NCBI GenBank assembly: GCA_022787565.1
Contig: JALFVN010000066.1
Span: 1-46,651, forward strand
Source of the DNA: Clostridiales bacterium
GTDB lineage: Bacteria > Bacillota > Clostridia > Oscillospirales > Oscillospiraceae
Reading direction: 5' to 3'
DNA length: 46,651 bases
Position numbers and translations under genes: made by a program. Positions 24,129 through 31,299 of this stretch are shown here, in pieces. The notes beneath the pieces are model-generated. The model searched no databases. It was not told the DNA's origin and saw only the letters and a list, made by a program, of their open reading frames with translations. The first letter of the stretch is position 1, and every line of letters begins with the position of its first letter.

Positions 24129-24267
24129 GAAAAAACAGAGTACCACAAAAACGTTGTACTCTGTCAATTCATCTTTCCGAACGGACTGGATCTTCGGAGC
24201 TTTTACGAAAAACAGCAGAAATACTGCCCGCAGCGCGGACAGCAGCAGGATGCTCCGTTTTCTGCTA
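24129..24267 (-). ncRNA. candidate small RNA or attenuated leader upstream of murI
   Basis: A consensus promoter at 24274-24302 and an intrinsic terminator (stem 24135-24143 with 24156-24164, then six T on the minus strand) define a transcript of about 138 nt. It begins with a perfect stem (24214-24221 with 24259-24266) starting at the predicted 5' end and has a second hairpin (TCCGAA with TTCGGA, 24175-24197). A 70-codon frame crosses it but begins upstream of the promoter. It is either a free RNA or a leader that attenuates murI. No named RNA family was recognised. Confidence 0.5.
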
Positions 24268-24273
24268 CAGTAC

Positions 24274-24302
24274 AGTATAGTTTCGCCGGCTGAAAATGTC
24301 AA
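24274..24302 (-). promoter_or_regulatory. sigma-A promoter of the murI leader
   Basis: On the minus strand TTGACA (24297-24302) and TATACT (24274-24279) are 17 bp apart, one of the best promoters in the window. Confidence 0.85.
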
Positions 24303-24392
24303 CACATTTTTCCGCCCTCCTTCCATGTAGCACTACATTCCCAGCCTGCCACGAAAGCGTTCTCATAAACGTCTAAGGGAATAATTGAAATA

Positions 24393-24425
24393 AAAGAACG
24401 AGCGCGGTTGCCGCGCTCGTTCTTT
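24393..24425 (-). terminator. terminator after the CoA-transferase gene
   Basis: A perfect 15-bp stem (24393-24407 with 24411-24425) with a 3-nt loop ends in TTT on both strands. It lies 41 bases past the stop codon of the CoA-transferase gene. Confidence 0.85.
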
Positions 24426-24466
24426 CATCATTAAATAAATCGATGGGAAATGCCGTAAGTACAGGA

Positions 24467-25741
24467 TCAGAGATGCTTATACTGGGGGCAGGCGTCCTGT
24501 CTGCTGACAGAAATTCCCTTGTCAAAGAAGCCTTTGATCTCCGCCTCGCTGTATCCCAGGTCGGCAAGCACATCGGCGGTATCGTAGCCAAAGTCCACGC
24601 CGGTACGCCAGATGGACAGAGGGTTGTTCTTGGCTCTGGGGACGATGTTGGGCATGGTGACAGGCAGAGGCTGGCCCGGGTTCTTCGGGTCTTCCCAACG
24701 GGTACTGGGGTTGACGGTGAGGGATTCTCTGGCCAGATACTGGGGGTTGGTGAGCATGTCCTGATAAGTAAGGACCTGGCTGCAGGGGATCTTATTGTCG
24801 TTGAGGATCTTCTCTACCTCGCTGGCGCTGTGCTCCTTGCAGAAGGTCTGGAGCGCTGCCTCCACCTTTTTGCCGTTTTCCGTATGGCGGAAGAAGCCGT
24901 AATCGCCGGCGGGGAACTCGTCCGTGCCGTAGGGGAAGCCCAGCAGCAGCGCCAGACGCTTGCATACCTGGAAGCCGGTGGCAATCATAAAGACGCTGCC
25001 TTCCTTGCAGTCGTAGTTGCCGATGCCGGAGCACAGGGAAGCGGCGATCCACATGGATCTCTTCTCCGGATTTCCTTCCACGATGTCCTGCAGCAGGTAC
25101 TGGCACAGGGTTCTCAGGCCGCACTCATACTGGGCAATATCCAGGCTCTCGCCCTTGCCCGTTCTCAGGGCGTTGATATAGGCGGACAGGCAGGAAGTGG
25201 AAGTGAACAGGGCAGTATAATAGTCGATCACGTTGTCGGCAATGGGGAAGTAGGGCATGGTATCGTCGCCGTTGGCGTAAACCAGACCGCCGAATGCCTG
25301 GGCAATGGGGTCATAGGCTGCGCGGGAGATATATTCCTTCAGGCCGGTCTGGCCATAGCCGGAAATATGCGCGATGACCAGCTTGGGATTGACTTTCCAG
25401 AGGAATTCGTCGCTCAGGCCCCATCCGGCCCACTGGCCGCCCTTGGAAGATTCAATAAAGATATCGGTTTCCTTCATCAGGCGCAGGAACGCTTCACGGC
25501 CCTTGGGCTTTGTCACGTCCAGGGTGATATCCCGCATGTTGCGGCGGTGGGATTCATTCTGCCAGCCGGGGTTGGGCCCGCCGTGGGAAAAGTCCGGATT
25601 TTTCGGGTTTTCCAGCTGAATTACATCGGCTCCCATATCCGCCAGAACCTCGGCCGCGAAGGGACCGGCAACCGAGATGGCGCTGACTACCACGCGGACG
25701 CCCTGCAGCAGGCCCTGCTGAGGAATTTCATTTCGTTTCAT
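24467..25741 (-). CDS. CaiB/BaiF-type family III CoA-transferase
   Basis: The 424-residue protein resembles both E. coli CaiB (carnitine CoA-transferase) and Clostridium BaiF (bile acid CoA-transferase). Shared stretches include GREAFLRLMKETDIFIE, ESSKGGQ, GLSDEFLWKVNPKLVIAHISGYGQTG and TGKGESLDIAQYE, whose Asp is the catalytic residue of the family. The C-terminal LTYQDMLTNPQYLARES and IWRTGVDFGYDTADVLADLGYSEAEI also match. It moves CoA between small organic acids, so it would activate a substrate for oxidation or reduction. The ATG at 25741 follows AAGGAGC. A dehydrogenase gene starts divergently 470 bases away. Substrate unknown: carnitine-like acids, bile acids or aromatic acids are all possible. 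Confidence 0.88.
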   Translation of the reverse strand: MKRNEIPQQGLLQGVRVVVSAISVAGPFAAEVLADMGADVIQLENPKNPDFSHGGPNPGWQNESHRRNMRDITLDVTKPKGREAFLRLMKETDIFIESSKGGQWAGWGLSDEFLWKVNPKLVIAHISGYGQTGLKEYISRAAYDPIAQAFGGLVYANGDDTMPYFPIADNVIDYYTALFTSTSCLSAYINALRTGKGESLDIAQYECGLRTLCQYLLQDIVEGNPEKRSMWIAASLCSGIGNYDCKEGSVFMIATGFQVCKRLALLLGFPYGTDEFPAGDYGFFRHTENGKKVEAALQTFCKEHSASEVEKILNDNKIPCSQVLTYQDMLTNPQYLARESLTVNPSTRWEDPKNPGQPLPVTMPNIVPRAKNNPLSIWRTGVDFGYDTADVLADLGYSEAEIKGFFDKGISVSRQDACPQYKHL

Positions 25742-25837
25742 TGAATTACGCTCCTTTTCTGATTTGTTTTTGCCTCCGTATTCCATACGGCAGACAACCG
25801 AAACCTCGTTTAAAGCTTAACGAAGTACTTTGTGTTA

Positions 25838-25865
25838 ATTATATCACCAAAATTCCCGATTGCAA
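25838..25865 (-). promoter_or_regulatory. promoter of the CoA-transferase gene with overlapping palindrome
   Basis: On the minus strand TTGCAA (25860-25865) and TATAAT (25838-25843) are 16 bp apart. Just downstream TTAAC and GTTAA arms around AAGTACTT (25818-25839) form an imperfect palindrome over the start of transcription, a candidate operator. The rest of the 470-bp divergent region is AT-rich with no clear plus-strand promoter. Confidence 0.55.
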
Positions 25866-26211
25866 GCCGGAAAAAACCGGTTTTCCGTCTGTTTCGTTCA
25901 TTTTCGTTTCCGATAAAGTGCTTTTTTGGGGCGAATTTCCCCATTTTCTTTATATTTTCTCCTATTTTGTTCCCTTTATGGTTAATATCCTTTTCCGTTT
26001 CGGGAAAGCTGCCGCTGCCCAGGCAGATATAAGAACATCATTTTTTGACCGGTTTATCTGAGCGGAATGGGAAAATTTTGGCCGTTTATCCACATGGGGA
26101 AATGTTAAAATATTGTCGTATAAATGTCTGTCCCGGCGTCTTTCCCCGAAACTGCGGAAAACGACGGAACTCACACCGTTTCAATTCATTTGAGAAAGGA
26201 AGTATTCCCGC

Positions 26212-26979
26212 ATGTTTGAAAACGAATTTAATGGCAAAGTCGTCGTCATTTCCGGCGGCAGCCGCGGTATCGGCTTTGCAGCTGTCAAGGGCTTTCTGGC
26301 CAATGGTGCAAAGGTCTGCTTCCTCAGCCATTATGAGGAGACCGGCGCAAAGGCTCTGGCCGCGCTGAAGGAGATCAACCCTGATTACGAAGTCATGACC
26401 AAGGCCATCGACCTGTGCGACTTCAAGGCAGCCCAGGAGCTGTACAAGGAAGTCATCGCAAAATGGGGCCGCATCGACGTGCTGATCAACAACGCCGGCG
26501 TTGACTCCAACACCTGGCTCACCAGACTCAAACAGTCCGAGTGGGATGCCGTCTGCAACGTAAACCAGAAGGCTGTCTTCAACATGAGCAAGTACGCCAT
26601 TGACTACCTGAAGAAGACCAAGGGCTGCATCATCAACACCGCCTCTGTGGCCGGTATCTACAGCTCTCCTGCCGGTATGCCCTATCCCGCCACCAAGGCC
26701 GCCGTTATTGCCATGACCAAATCCATGGCTTACTCCTTCGCGCCCAACGGCGTGCGCGTCAACTGCATCGCCCCCGGCGTTGTCGACACCGACATGGTGG
26801 CCTCTATGCCCAAGTTTGCCCGGGACACCGTCAACAACAGCATCCCCATGAAGCGCTTCGGCGAGCCCGAGGATATTGCCAACGCCATGATGTTCCTGGC
26901 CTCCAGCGCTGCATCCTACATCACCGGCGCCTGCCTGCAGGTAGACGGCGGCTTCCGCCCCACCAACCTGATCAACTGA
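26212..26979 (+). CDS. short-chain dehydrogenase/reductase, BaiA/FabG-like
   Basis: The 255-residue SDR has ISGGSRGIGFAAVKGFL as nucleotide motif, INNAGVD, the catalytic Ser in INTASVAGIYSS, Tyr and Lys in YPATK, and the late IAPGVVDTDMV and VDGGFRP. Several of these resemble BaiA (bile acid 3-alpha-hydroxysteroid dehydrogenase), but FabG-like and other alcohol dehydrogenases share them. The ATG at 26212 follows AAAGGAAG. It diverges from the CaiB/BaiF-like gene, so the two may act on the same CoA-linked substrate. Specificity is not shown by the sequence. Confidence 0.88.
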   Translation: MFENEFNGKVVVISGGSRGIGFAAVKGFLANGAKVCFLSHYEETGAKALAALKEINPDYEVMTKAIDLCDFKAAQELYKEVIAKWGRIDVLINNAGVDSNTWLTRLKQSEWDAVCNVNQKAVFNMSKYAIDYLKKTKGCIINTASVAGIYSSPAGMPYPATKAAVIAMTKSMAYSFAPNGVRVNCIAPGVVDTDMVASMPKFARDTVNNSIPMKRFGEPEDIANAMMFLASSAASYITGACLQVDGGFRPTNLIN

Positions 26980-27032
26980 GAGCGCTCCTCACGCCGGCGC
27001 ACAGCCGGACAAAACAGCAGGCTCTTTTGAAC

Positions 27033-27078
27033 AAAAAACCGTTTTTCCACGGAGTTTTCCCTGGAAAAACGGTTTTTT
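27033..27078. terminator. bidirectional terminator between SDR and Spx-like genes
   Basis: A perfect 17-bp stem (27033-27049 with 27062-27078) carries A6 at one end and T6 at the other, so it is an intrinsic terminator for both convergent genes. Confidence 0.92.
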
Positions 27079-27082
27079 CTGT

Positions 27083-27436
27083 TTACAGGCCCAGGGCAGA
27101 CGCCCATTCGGCCTCCTTGAAGCCTGCCAGCACAAAATCCCGGCCGATCAGCAGCGGACGCTTTACCAGCATGCCGTCAGAGGCCAGCAGGGCAAGCTGC
27201 TCGTCTTCGCTCATGGTGGGAAGCCTGTCCTTCAGCGCCAGCTGCTTATACAACTGCCCGCTGGTATTGAAAAACTTCTTCAGAGGCAGGCCGCTCTGTT
27301 TGTGCCACGCCCTCAGCTCTTCGATTGTGGGCTTGTTGTCCCTGATGTGTCTCTCCTCGAAGGCAAGGCCCTTTGTCTCCAGCCACTTTTTTGCCTTCCG
27401 GCAGGTGCTGCATTGGGGATAACAGATCAATTGCAT
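27083..27436 (-). CDS. ArsC/Spx-family protein
   Basis: The 117-residue thioredoxin-fold protein starts LICYPQCSTCRKAKKWL, with the CxxC redox pair at the N-terminal end of the first helix, and contains RPLLI as in ArsC-related proteins. The family includes arsenate reductases of the glutaredoxin type and Spx/MgsR regulators. The single-domain length and CxxC fit the Spx/YffB group, but activity cannot be told. A ribosome site AAGGAG precedes the ATG. It is the last gene of a likely three-gene operon after the rhodanese lipoprotein, which has 40 bases between. Confidence 0.88.
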   Translation of the reverse strand: MQLICYPQCSTCRKAKKWLETKGLAFEERHIRDNKPTIEELRAWHKQSGLPLKKFFNTSGQLYKQLALKDRLPTMSEDEQLALLASDGMLVKRPLLIGRDFVLAGFKEAEWASALGL

Positions 27437-27476
27437 TACACTTCTCCTTGTCTATTTCCTTTTGGTCCCGCCGCTG

Positions 27477-27878
27477 TCACTCTCCGCCGGTGACCGTATC
27501 GCCCGTCCAGTCCATAATGCCGCCAAACTCCATAATGTTTGTATAACCCAGCGCCGCAAGCTTTTCCGCCGCCTGCTTGCTGCGGTTTCCGCTGCGGCAG
27601 TAGATCAGGAGCAGCTGATCTTTATCCGGCAGCTCCGGGATCTCCTCCGCCCCGATGGTCTCATTGGGAATACAGATCGCCCCGGGGATATGCTCGTTTT
27701 CATACTCCTCCCGGGTGCGGACGTCCAGAAGGATGTAGTTTTCTTCCCGGTCCATGATCTGCGCGGCTTCCTCCCCGCTGATCTGCTGATATCCGTTTTT
27801 CCCGCTGCTTTCTTCCCGGGAAGCGGAGCAGCCGGAGAGAAGCAGCGCCGCCGCAAAAAGAAGAGCCCATTTTTTCAT
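27477..27878 (-). CDS. rhodanese-domain lipoprotein
   Basis: The 133-residue protein has a lipoprotein signal peptide (MKKWALLFAAALLLSGC, lipobox LSGC with Cys at 17) and one rhodanese domain. The active-site loop is YCRSGNRS. It would be anchored on the outer face of the membrane and transfer sulfur or bind thiol compounds there. Its start overlaps the end of the GNAT gene (ATGA), so they are translationally coupled. Confidence 0.9.
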   Translation of the reverse strand: MKKWALLFAAALLLSGCSASREESSGKNGYQQISGEEAAQIMDREENYILLDVRTREEYENEHIPGAICIPNETIGAEEIPELPDKDQLLLIYCRSGNRSKQAAEKLAALGYTNIMEFGGIMDWTGDTVTGGE

Positions 27879-28570
27879 GGTGTTCCTCCTTGCTCTTCAT
27901 CTGCTTTTTCCCGGGCCGCTTTTCTCTGTTCCAGCAGCTCTTTCCGCGCTTTCTTTGCAGAGGCATCCAGCGCCGTTCCCAGGCAAAGCCCGATGCACAG
28001 TCCCAGGGAGACGCCTGTTCCGATGCTGCCGGAGGCCGAGCCCAGCGCGGTGCCGATGCTCAGGCCAAAGAGCATATAAATCACCATCCAGCTGGTCAGC
28101 GGGCTTTCCAGAACAAAGCGCGGGCCTTCCCTGCCCTCCCCGTCCGGCACAAAGCCGCATTTTTCCAAGACCCGCTGGGAGGCCCTGTTGTCCGGCTCGG
28201 TTTCCGCCTCCACGAAAACCACGCCTGCACTGCCGAAGGCCCATTGGGTCATCGCCGTGACCGCTTCCGTGGTATATCCCATTCCCTCGTATTCCGGCAA
28301 AACGCCGTAGCCGATCTCCACTGCCTTCTCCCTGGCCGGGCCTTTAAAGCCCAGATCGCCCAGGAAAGCCTGGTCGCTTTTCCGCGTCATTTTCCACGGT
28401 GCATACCATATTCTGTTTTCCGGATCCTTTTTGCAGCCGGAAAGCATTTCCCCGTAGGCCTTGCGAAGCTCGGCCGAGTCGGTTTTGTCCATCAGGGTTT
28501 CGATTTCCCCGTCTGACATGGGCGACAGAAGCATTCTCTTTGTTTTAACCGGTGTTTCTTTCTTCTTCAC
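27875..28570 (-). CDS. GNAT acetyltransferase with C-terminal membrane segment
   Basis: Residues about 10-150 are a GNAT domain of the RimJ/RimL type (EIGYGVLPEYEGMGYTTEAV, EPDNRASQRVLEKCGF). The C-terminal about 70 residues hold a hydrophobic, glycine-rich stretch (MLFGLSIGTALGSA, then GLCIGLCLGTAL) like a glycine zipper, followed by a charged tail. A membrane-bound acetyltransferase is thus likely. I chose a GTG start at 28570, which has GGAGGG 10 bases upstream. The upstream ATG of the open frame lies at a TACAAT promoter element (28639-28644, extended TGC) and is probably untranslated. Confidence 0.7.
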   Translation of the reverse strand: MKKKETPVKTKRMLLSPMSDGEIETLMDKTDSAELRKAYGEMLSGCKKDPENRIWYAPWKMTRKSDQAFLGDLGFKGPAREKAVEIGYGVLPEYEGMGYTTEAVTAMTQWAFGSAGVVFVEAETEPDNRASQRVLEKCGFVPDGEGREGPRFVLESPLTSWMVIYMLFGLSIGTALGSASGSIGTGVSLGLCIGLCLGTALDASAKKARKELLEQRKAAREKADEEQGGTP

Positions 28571-28638
28571 GATTTTCTTTCCCTCCGTCTCCGGGCGCAA
28601 ACGCCGAAGGCCGCGGTTTCTGTCCGCTGCACGTTCGT

Positions 28639-28644
28639 ATTGTA
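28639..28644 (-). promoter_or_regulatory. extended -10 element of the GNAT-rhodanese-Spx operon
   Basis: TGCTACAAT on the minus strand, an extended -10 motif, lies about 70 bases upstream of the GTG start. No good -35 was found, which is common with extended -10 promoters. Confidence 0.5.
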
Positions 28645-28752
28645 GCACATTTCCCTGCCTTTAAAAAGTCTTTTTCCTCTTTCTGCCGAAGCTTTACCCA
28701 AAGTCGGGGCCCACGGAGAAAACTGCCTATGGCATCGGCGGACCGTTTGTGC

Positions 28753-28758
28753 TATAAT
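28753..28758 (+). promoter_or_regulatory. extended -10 element of the plsC-PAP2 operon
   Basis: TGCTATAAT on the plus strand, 79 bases upstream of the plsC start, is a perfect extended -10. The -35 region is weak. Confidence 0.6.
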
Positions 28759-28837
28759 GCCCCCCATAGTGTAAAACGTCCCGGAGTTCCGGCCTGTCCA
28801 AGGGCTGCCGGTCCGTCCGGACAGAAAGGAAAAAAAC

Positions 28838-29614
28838 ATGAATGAGAAAAAAACAAGCTGCTTATACCGGCTGATCCGCTGGCTGGTCCGCCTGTTCTCC
28901 CCGAAGTTTCGGGTAGAGGGAGCGGAGAATCTGCCGGACGAGCCCTGCGTGATCGTGGGAAACCACAGCCAGATGTACGGCCCCATCGCAGGGGAGCTGT
29001 ACACGCCGGGCAAGCACTATATCTGGTGCGCCGGGGAGATGATGCACCGGAAAGAGGTGGCGGCCTATGCCTTTCAGGATTTCTGGGCCGCCAAGCCCAA
29101 AAGGAGCCGCTGGTTTTTCCGGCTTTTGAGCCACCTGATCGCGCCGCTTTCGGAGCTGATCTTTACCAGCGCCCACACCATCCCCGTGTACCACGACACC
29201 CGCCTGGTCAGCACCTACCGGGAGTCCATCGCCAAGCTGCAGGAGGGAAACAGCATGGTCATTTTCCCGGAGCACGGCATCAGGCGCAACAACATTGTCA
29301 ACGACTTTCAGGACAAATTCATCGACCTGGCCCGTTTTTATTATAAGAAGACCGGCAAGGAGCTGTCCTTTGTCCCGCTGTACCTGGCGCCCCGTCTGAA
29401 GACCATGACTTACGGCAAGCCCATCCGCTTTCACGCCGACGCGCCTATCGCAGAGGAGAGAAAGCGGATCTGCACCGCTCTGATGGAGGAGATCACCGCC
29501 ATCGCCCTGTCCCTGCCGGAGCACACGGTGGTGCCCTATGCAAACATCCCCAAAAAACAATACCCGAAAAACATCCCTTTGGAGGTCTATTCCCATGAAG
29601 AAACAGCGGGTTGA
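28838..29614 (+). CDS. PlsC-like 1-acyl-glycerol-phosphate acyltransferase
   Basis: The 258-residue protein resembles the PlsC/LPLAT family. The catalytic block reads VGNHSQMYGP, keeping the His but lacking the Asp four residues on that PlsC enzymes have (HxxxxD). The second block is VIFPEHGIRRNN in place of FPEGTR. It would act on lipid acyl chains at the membrane, but the altered motif makes the reaction uncertain. The ATG follows AAAGGA. Its last 20 bases overlap the PAP2 gene, so the two are coupled. Confidence 0.75.
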   Translation: MNEKKTSCLYRLIRWLVRLFSPKFRVEGAENLPDEPCVIVGNHSQMYGPIAGELYTPGKHYIWCAGEMMHRKEVAAYAFQDFWAAKPKRSRWFFRLLSHLIAPLSELIFTSAHTIPVYHDTRLVSTYRESIAKLQEGNSMVIFPEHGIRRNNIVNDFQDKFIDLARFYYKKTGKELSFVPLYLAPRLKTMTYGKPIRFHADAPIAEERKRICTALMEEITAIALSLPEHTVVPYANIPKKQYPKNIPLEVYSHEETAG

Positions 29615-30326
29615 TTACAGCGGCTTTTCCCTGCGGCGTCTGAATGAACCCCGCTTTGCCCACATAAAGCTGCTGGCAGGCTGGATCGTCTATTTCGCCC
29701 TGTATTTCCTGACGGAAAACCTGATCCCCGTGGAGCGCTGCCATGTGATCCACTGGGCGCTGGACGATTGGATCCCGTTCAATGAGTATTTTACGATTTT
29801 TTATGTGGGCTGGTATCTGCTGGTGGTCGCCGCACTGGCCTACACCCTGTTTTACGACGTGGAGAGCTTCAAAAAGCTGCAATGCTTTATCATGATCACC
29901 CAGGGCCTTGCCATGCTCTGCTACATTTTCTACCCCAGCGTGCAGCAGCTGCGGCCGGAGAGCTTTCCCCGGCAGAATGTGTTCACCTGGTTTCTGGGCT
30001 TTCTCTACACCTTCGACACCCCCACCGGTGTCTGCCCCTCCCTGCATGTGTCCTACTCGCTGGGCATTCTCTCCGTCACCCTGAAGGACAGGCAGCTGAA
30101 CCGGGGCGTCAAAGCAGCCGTGGGCCTTTTCGTTTTCATGGTGTGTCTCTCCGTATGCTTTATCAAGCAGCACTCGTCCCTTGACGTTCTGGCGGCGCTG
30201 CCGGTCTGCCTTGTTGCAGAGATCGTGCTGTACGGGAAGGACTACTGGCTCCCCAAACTGCGCAAATCCAGTCTCACCGAAAATCTATCGGTGCCCTTAT
30301 CCAAGAAAGGAGAAAAGAATACATGA
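29595..30326 (+). CDS. PAP2-family membrane phosphatase
   Basis: The 243-residue protein has about six membrane helices and the PAP2 signature: LRPESF near residue 120, CPSLHVSYS with catalytic His, and KQHSSLDVLAA with the second His and Asp. It probably removes phosphate from a lipid phosphate or lipid pyrophosphate on the outer face. The ATG at 29595 has GGAGG 8 to 9 bases upstream, inside the end of the PlsC-like gene. The end overlaps the next gene by 4 bases. Confidence 0.88.
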   Translation: MKKQRVDYSGFSLRRLNEPRFAHIKLLAGWIVYFALYFLTENLIPVERCHVIHWALDDWIPFNEYFTIFYVGWYLLVVAALAYTLFYDVESFKKLQCFIMITQGLAMLCYIFYPSVQQLRPESFPRQNVFTWFLGFLYTFDTPTGVCPSLHVSYSLGILSVTLKDRQLNRGVKAAVGLFVFMVCLSVCFIKQHSSLDVLAALPVCLVAEIVLYGKDYWLPKLRKSSLTENLSVPLSKKGEKNT

Positions 30327-31186
30327 GCAAACACAGAGGAGACCGGCGTGACGGTACCTATCTGAAAAACATCGACTCCATGCACACCATCATGCCGCTG
30401 ATGTATCCCAACCGCTGCGACAACGAGGCTTTTATCTCGGAGCGCATCGACCTGACCAACATCAACGCCTACCTGGAAAAGAAAAACGCGGACAACCCGG
30501 AGTACCCCTTCAACCTGTTTCAGATCATGGTCACAGCGCTGCTGAAGGTCATCACCCTGCGGCCCAAGATGAACCGCTTCATCGCCAACAAATCCATCTA
30601 TCAGCGCAACGAGGTCTCCGCCGCCTTTACGGTCAAGAAGATCTTTTCCGACGAGGGAGGCGAGGCACTGTCCTTTATCCACGCCAAAGACAGCGACACC
30701 ATCAACAGCATCCACGACGAGATTTTCCGGCAGGTCTCTCTCTGCCGCAGCGAGGAGAAGGACCCCTCCACCGCCGCCATGGACATCATCCAGAAAGTGC
30801 CCCGCACCTTGCTGAAGCTGGTGGGCGCCGTTGCCCGCTGGCTTGACCGCCACGGCTGGATGCCCCAATCCGTGATCGCCACCGACCCCTACTATGCCTC
30901 GGCGGTGCTGACCAATCTGGGCTCCATTCAGCTCCATTCCGGCTATCACCATTTGACCAACTGGGGCACCAACTCGGTGTTCTGCGCCATCGGCGAGCGG
31001 AAAAAGCGCCCCTTTTTCGATGAGGAGGGCCATGTGGAAATGCGCGACAGCGTTGACCTGGGTCTGACCATTGACGAGCGGATCGCCGACGGCTACTACT
31101 ATTCCAAGACCGTGCGCCTGCTGCGCAAGCTCCTGGAAAACCCGGAGCTGCTGGAGCTGCCGCTGAGCGAAAAGGTGGAATACTGA
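30323..31186 (+). CDS. acyltransferase-fold protein related to 2-oxoacid dehydrogenase E2 / CAT
   Basis: The 287-residue protein resembles the catalytic domain of dihydrolipoyl acyltransferases and chloramphenicol acetyltransferase, with no lipoyl domain. FNLFQIMVTALLKVI and TLRPKMNRFI match the fold, and the final DLGLTIDERIADGYYYSKT lies where these enzymes have HxxxDG. Here the catalytic His is replaced by Glu (DERIADG). It may use another mechanism, or bind rather than acylate. It starts in the ATGA overlap after the PAP2 gene, so it works with the PlsC-like and PAP2 proteins, presumably on a lipid or lipid-linked substrate. Its function is unknown to me. Confidence 0.7.
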   Translation: MSKHRGDRRDGTYLKNIDSMHTIMPLMYPNRCDNEAFISERIDLTNINAYLEKKNADNPEYPFNLFQIMVTALLKVITLRPKMNRFIANKSIYQRNEVSAAFTVKKIFSDEGGEALSFIHAKDSDTINSIHDEIFRQVSLCRSEEKDPSTAAMDIIQKVPRTLLKLVGAVARWLDRHGWMPQSVIATDPYYASAVLTNLGSIQLHSGYHHLTNWGTNSVFCAIGERKKRPFFDEEGHVEMRDSVDLGLTIDERIADGYYYSKTVRLLRKLLENPELLELPLSEKVEY

Positions 31187-31215
31187 ACGATTGAAAGATA
31201 TCCTTCATCCTGCCG

Positions 31216-31257
31216 AAATGGCCTCCCTGTCTGCAAACGCAGACAGGGAGGCCATTT
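31216..31257 (+). terminator. terminator after the plsC-PAP2-E2-like operon
   Basis: A perfect 19-bp stem (31216-31234 with 31239-31257) with loop AAAC runs into a T-run, just before the convergent kinase gene. It can also stop that transcript. Confidence 0.92.
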
Positions 31258-31299
31258 TTCTTCATTATTCCCTTTCGTGCCGCTCCCTGGGCCGTTCCG

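Noticed and set aside
24114-24326. 70-codon minus-strand frame upstream of murI
   Set aside because: Its start lies upstream of the only promoter, it has no ribosome site and crosses a terminator stem; the region fits a structured RNA better.
15515-26979. A bile acid inducible (bai) operon
   Set aside because: The three bai-like genes are scattered over 11 kb among unrelated genes, in different orientations, and baiB, baiE and baiG are absent.
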